Source of the DNA: Verrucomicrobiota bacterium
GTDB lineage: Bacteria > Verrucomicrobiota > Verrucomicrobiia > Chthoniobacterales > JAFAMB01
Direction of reading: 5' to 3'
Assembly: GCA_019241095.1 (NCBI GenBank)
Contig: JAFAXJ010000573.1
Span: forward strand, 1-9,620
DNA: 9,620 nucleotides
The position numbers were made by a program, and so were the translations under genes. Under the pieces are notes generated by a model. That model did not search any database and was not told where the DNA came from. It saw only the letters and a list, made by a program, of their open reading frames with translations. Below, piece by piece: positions 6,841-9,620 of this stretch; position 1 is the stretch's first letter; each line of letters opens with the position of its first letter.

Positions 6841-7560
6841 TCAATTTTCAGGACTCTGATTTAGCATGTTCTTGATGCTTTTCGGCTTTCGCAACCTTAA
6901 CCAATTGTTCCACGTTTTTCGAATCGTGCCTATTTTCGAAAGGTAGGTTTGGTTCAGCTGGTTCTGTTTTGGTATTTGAGCAAGCACTCCCTGTACCGAA
7001 AAATCCTCCGTGTCGAGGACGGTATAAGCAATGCCAATAGCAGCATGATGGTGCGCATCGCTGGAAGCGGTCATTGGTAGCCCGCGTCTCCTTGCATATT
7101 CAAGCGCGAGTCGATTGTAGCGCTTAAGCGTGCTTGCCGCATTGAACACTTCGATCGCATCGATGGGCAACGTGTTTAGAACGTTTTGGCGAATACCGGC
7201 GCGAAATAGGTCGAACGGGTGTGGAGGGATAGCTAAGCCACCTTGTTCCTGCACTAGATGACACACTTCCAGCGCAGGCCGACCCTTGAGATTTGGTAAT
7301 ACAGGACCGAGGCACAAAAGGTGACCTTCCGCGGTGGTTATTTCAACCCCGGGGATGATCAAAAACTGTTCCACTGGTTGCCCGTCCGCCCGCATATAGC
7401 CTTTGTCCAGCATATATTTTACTGCATCAAAGGTGTTGTGATCCGTTATGGCGAAACCGTTCAGACCCCTGCGTTTGGCCGCTTGGATCAACTGCTCTGG
7501 ACTGCTAACTCCATCGCCTGAGAAAAAGGAATGGCAGTGCAGATCAAACTTCAGGGACAT
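6841..7560 (-). CDS. PHP-domain metal-dependent phosphoesterase
   Basis: Predicted cytoplasmic hydrolase of the PHP (polymerase and histidinol phosphatase) superfamily, whose members cleave phosphoesters with two or three bound metals. From ATG 7560 there are 239 residues. Metal-binding motifs are in order and intact: DLHCHS (His8, His10) with SGDG (Asp16), ITDHN (Asp40, His41), GVEITT (Glu73) with His80, PPHPFD (His114), IEVFNA (Glu137) and SSDAHHH (Asp168, His170). The last 35 residues are basic and outside the domain. A TTG at 7563 could start one codon earlier; ATG is preferred. It is a single-domain protein, not a DNA polymerase X or C fusion. The substrate is unknown: small nucleotides or sugar phosphates are possible by family, and nothing nearby narrows it. 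It stands alone, converging on tyrS. Confidence 0.9.
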   Translation of the reverse strand: MSLKFDLHCHSFFSGDGVSSPEQLIQAAKRRGLNGFAITDHNTFDAVKYMLDKGYMRADGQPVEQFLIIPGVEITTAEGHLLCLGPVLPNLKGRPALEVCHLVQEQGGLAIPPHPFDLFRAGIRQNVLNTLPIDAIEVFNAASTLKRYNRLALEYARRRGLPMTASSDAHHHAAIGIAYTVLDTEDFSVQGVLAQIPKQNQLNQTYLSKIGTIRKTWNNWLRLRKPKSIKNMLNQSPEN

Positions 7561-7571
7561 CAATGGTAAAA

Positions 7572-7600
7572 ATGATATGGGATAAAAAGTTAGCCAACAA
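7572..7600 (-). promoter_or_regulatory. Possible promoter of the PHP gene
   Basis: On the minus strand TATCAT (7577-7572, five of six to TATAAT) lies 11 bases before the ATG at 7560, with TTGTTG (7600-7595) 17 bases further upstream as a weak -35. The AT-rich setting supports it, but the closeness of the -10 to the start codon would leave almost no leader. Confidence 0.25.
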
Positions 7601-7637
7601 AATTCGAGCCTCTCTTCAAAGTAGTGTTAGAGTCGAA

Positions 7638-7961
7638 ATGACTCAGCCGTGGGGGCGCAGAGTGCAGAATTTCGAAGGCCAGAGCACGTAGGTAGCGCTG
7701 GTCCGGTTTGTGTGGCCGCAGGAAATTCCTTCTATTGTCTGCGCAGTGCTCCAAGTCACTGATGTATCGCTAGAACCCGGTGAAGCGATTTTGAGCGTGT
7801 ATACGGGCGATAACTTACGTTGGAGTGACGAATCCGTCGTTTCCGGCAAAGGGGCCCATCAACAGCCAAATCTCTCCATCCAGCCATTCGATCGAGGGCT
7901 GGTAACCAGTGTCGTGGTCACCAGAGCACCTCAGTGTCGATGGCCATCTGGAAGGGCGTGA
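7638..7961 (+). pseudogene. Remnant of conjugal transfer gene trbG/virB9
   Basis: The + strand between 7692 and about 7925 encodes a stretch that resembles the C-terminal core of TrbG/VirB9/CagX proteins, outer-membrane-associated parts of type IV secretion and conjugation channels. Recognisable pieces in family order are VRFVWPQ, IPSIVCAVLQVTDVSLEPGE, GDNLRW, VSGKGA and a final LSIQPFDRGLVTSVVVT. The family normally continues with TTDRRTYHxxL and a further C-terminal part; here the reading leaves the family after VVVT and stops at 7959-7961. Upstream the same frame can be read from ATG 7638 but is cut by TAG at 7689-7691, and the long N-terminal part of the family is absent. No other conjugation gene is recognisable around it. 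I infer an eroded fragment left by a mobile element; a short functional protein is unlikely. Confidence 0.65.
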
Positions 7962-8341
7962 AAAACCCTAGATGACGCGGGAAAGGTGCAACACATATGC
8001 GAGCGCTAAGCTTCTAATCTAAGCTTGTGCTGAAACTGGTCGGTGTCGCGACCGAACTTTGCCCTGCCCTTCTTTCGGAATTATTCCTAGTTCCCGTGCA
8101 GTAAGTCCAGGGCTTCTCCTCTTTCGATATCAAGAGTTTCCTTCTCCGCAGGTACGTCTGGAACCCCTTTCGGCAATTCGGTCAAATCCTGCTTTTGGGC
8201 AATGGGGTCCTAGGCATGAAGCAAAGGTTCGGCAGCTAAGGACCGAATTCATCCGCTTATGCTCAACTGTAGGTCGTGAACGAGGGGAGGGTAGAGTAGA
8301 GGATTGAAGTGGCGGTCGCGATTTAGAGAAGACGTGATAGA
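7962..8341. other. 380-base stretch without a recognisable gene
   Basis: Short open frames occur on both strands here (up to about 80 codons), but none gives a recognisable family or a convincing start signal, and those on opposite strands overlap. The stretch contains a direct repeat of CTAAGCTT (two copies separated by five bases near 8009-8029) and a small inverted repeat GGTCG..CGACC near 8039-8054. It lies between the trbG remnant and the GH43 stop codon and is best read as decayed DNA. No tRNA, terminator with a T run or CRISPR repeat is visible. Confidence 0.5.
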
Positions 8342-9319
8342 TCAAATTGGAGCGGGCATCGCGCCCGCATCGCTACGGATAGTCTCAGCTCTGTACCTCG
8401 GCTTCCGTGATTTCACGCATGAGAATGTGCTAACAGGCTCACCGAAGCAGGGGAGCCCCTCTGTGTTCCAGGTGAAGGTTTGAGCGCGGACGTTTCGGTC
8501 ACGCCAGCCACGATGATGGCGCGTTTTTGCATGATAGAAGATCAGCCCAGCTTCGTCTTGGGCCACGAGGCTGGCATTACCGTTGCCCCACACTTGCGGT
8601 GTGCGCGAGAAAACCGGTCCCATTTTTTTCCAAGCTCCGGGATTTAGGTAATCGCCGCTCTCGTTAACGAGCATCCCTAAGCAAGAATGCCCCGTCCAAG
8701 AGGCGCTTGCCGAATAAACCACGCAGGTCGCCTCACCGCGTTGCATCACTGCCGGTCCCTCGCAGATGGCACCGCCGCGTTGCTCCCAGCATTCGGTTGG
8801 TCGAGTGAGCAGCGTCCGAGAGGTCGCCAAGGTTACCGGATCCGCCAGCGGGGCGATGTAGAGGTTCTGCGCGCCTTTGACGTCCCCCTCCCAGCCGGAC
8901 CACAACAGGAAATGCTCTCCGGACGGACCCGGCAGCACCGTGGCGTCAATAGACCAGCCGCCCAATTGTATCATACCTCTGCTACAATAAGGTCCGGCGG
9001 GATCGTCGCCCTTCGCTTCGAGCGCCCAGAGGCGATGGTTTCGGTTACGACCATCATCTGCCGCGTAATAGATGAGCCAGCGGCCGTTGAGTCGGTGAAG
9101 TTCGGGTGCCCAAAGGTGCTTGGAGGCGTGGCCGCTTGCCGGTGCCTTCCAGACGGTGACCGCAGGCTGCGCGAACAGACTAAGTACATCAAAAGAGCGG
9201 CGCAGAAAAACTCTACGCCCATCGGTGTTCAAGGCGTGAAACATTCCTTCGTGCAGCATCACCCATGGATCTTGTGACGGCGCGGGCAAGAGCGGATTGT
9301 AGAAGTCGGCGACGTTCAT
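8342..9319 (-). CDS. Glycoside hydrolase family 43 protein (arabinan/xylan-type five-bladed propeller)
   Basis: Predicted to hydrolyse alpha-L-arabinofuranosyl or beta-xylosyl linkages in plant-type polysaccharides or their oligosaccharides. The 325 residues match the GH43 five-bladed beta-propeller: NPLLP..QDPWV at the N-terminus with the likely catalytic base Asp17, HLWAPELHRLNGRW (68-81), SIDATVL with the third acidic residue Asp125, and ICEGPAV with the likely general acid Glu187. The late blade reads GNGNASLV (245-252), where related proteins often have GxGHxS, so a usual His appears to be Asn248. No signal peptide is visible, suggesting a cytoplasmic enzyme acting on imported oligosaccharides, unless the true start is upstream. 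ATG 9319 overlaps a TGA in another frame as ATGA. The gene is clearly more GC-rich than the core genes. No transporter, regulator or other sugar gene is in the window, and the exact substrate cannot be fixed. Confidence 0.87.
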   Translation of the reverse strand: MNVADFYNPLLPAPSQDPWVMLHEGMFHALNTDGRRVFLRRSFDVLSLFAQPAVTVWKAPASGHASKHLWAPELHRLNGRWLIYYAADDGRNRNHRLWALEAKGDDPAGPYCSRGMIQLGGWSIDATVLPGPSGEHFLLWSGWEGDVKGAQNLYIAPLADPVTLATSRTLLTRPTECWEQRGGAICEGPAVMQRGEATCVVYSASASWTGHSCLGMLVNESGDYLNPGAWKKMGPVFSRTPQVWGNGNASLVAQDEAGLIFYHAKTRHHRGWRDRNVRAQTFTWNTEGLPCFGEPVSTFSCVKSRKPRYRAETIRSDAGAMPAPI

Positions 9320-9564
9320 AAAGCTTGGTGGTCCGGTATCGGCGTGACCAGCGATCCGTTGAGCGGACTAAGCTGCCGGAGCATTCCGTCAAGCAGCCCG
9401 ATTTGGATCTGCGCGAAACGGGTAAGCTCATCTCGCGCGAACAATCCGGTTGCCGCGCCGCTAATAGTGAATTGCTCTTTAAAACATGCGGAAATAATCG
9501 CGCTCTTTCCACAGATCGGTCGAATGGTGCCCGAAAAACAAGACGCGCTAATCCTTGAAACCAT
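9316..9564 (-). pseudogene. Possible 3' end of a broken gene upstream of GH43
   Basis: A minus-strand frame from 9564 ends with TGA at 9318-9316, overlapping the GH43 ATG, as if it were the preceding gene of an operon. Its second half (FTISGAATGLFARDELTRF and LLDGMLRQLSPLNGSLV) looks like ordinary protein. Its first half does not; instead a neighbouring frame at about 9547-9482 reads FFGHHSTDLWKERDYFRMF, which looks more natural and runs into a stop at 9481-9479. One or two frameshifts would join them. I do not recognise the family. In GC-rich DNA such readings can also arise by chance, so this is tentative; the gene would extend past the window. Confidence 0.25.
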
Positions 9565-9620
9565 CGTTGGGTCTTACCTATCATTTGCCAGGTTGACGAG
9601 ACCAAAAAGCTTTGTGGCAT

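Noticed and set aside
8059..8345. Short frames on both strands in the gap before GH43
   Set aside because: They overlap each other on opposite strands, match no family I know and have no ribosome-binding site.
8687..9277. 196-codon + strand frame opposite GH43
   Set aside because: GC-rich DNA gives long antisense frames; its protein is low in recognisable structure, while the minus strand carries all GH43 motifs.
9213..9620. 135-codon minus-strand frame at the window end
   Set aside because: It overlaps the GH43 N-terminus, including its catalytic Asp region, in another frame and its C-terminal half is arginine/serine-rich shadow sequence. Its first 30 codons could belong to the broken gene discussed above.

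Overview
The first 6.7 kb is core bacterial chromosome and the remaining 2.9 kb looks accessory. The organism is probably a Gram-negative (diderm) bacterium: YidC has an N-terminal membrane anchor followed by a large domain between its first two membrane regions, as in Gram-negative YidC. The style of the proteins and the unusual gene order fit Verrucomicrobiota best, but that is an impression, not a demonstration. Rows sampled from the core half are about 45-52% G+C.

Region 1 (1-2371, + strand) is a tight cluster: the 3' part of aroA (EPSP synthase, start outside the window), cmk (cytidylate kinase, TTG start, same reading frame as aroA) and plsC (lysophosphatidate acyltransferase, overlapping cmk by 4 bases). 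It serves aromatic amino acid, nucleotide and phospholipid synthesis. rpsA, which often follows cmk in other bacteria, is absent.

Region 2 (2374-5453, - strand) converges on region 1 with two bases between the stop codons. In transcription order it holds rpmH (ribosomal protein L34), rnpA (RNase P protein), yidD, yidC (membrane insertase) and a short khpB/jag-like KH-R3H RNA-binding protein. This is the classic cluster usually seen near the replication origin, but its upstream neighbour here is a divergent tyrS (tyrosyl-tRNA synthetase, 5569-6735) instead of dnaA, and I see no DnaA boxes.

Region 3 (6736-7560) holds two inverted repeats between converging genes, then a PHP-domain metallophosphoesterase on the - strand with its metal-binding motifs intact.

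Region 4 (7561-9620) looks like accessory DNA. It has an eroded fragment of a conjugation gene (trbG/virB9 type, type IV secretion), about 380 bases with no recognisable gene, a complete GH43 glycoside hydrolase on the - strand in DNA of about 60-63% G+C, and a possibly broken gene at the window end whose last codon overlaps the GH43 start. The best-supported unusual story is past insertion of mobile, conjugation-related DNA beside the core cluster, now decayed. I found no convincing new multi-gene system, CRISPR array, tRNA, rRNA or intact mobile element.
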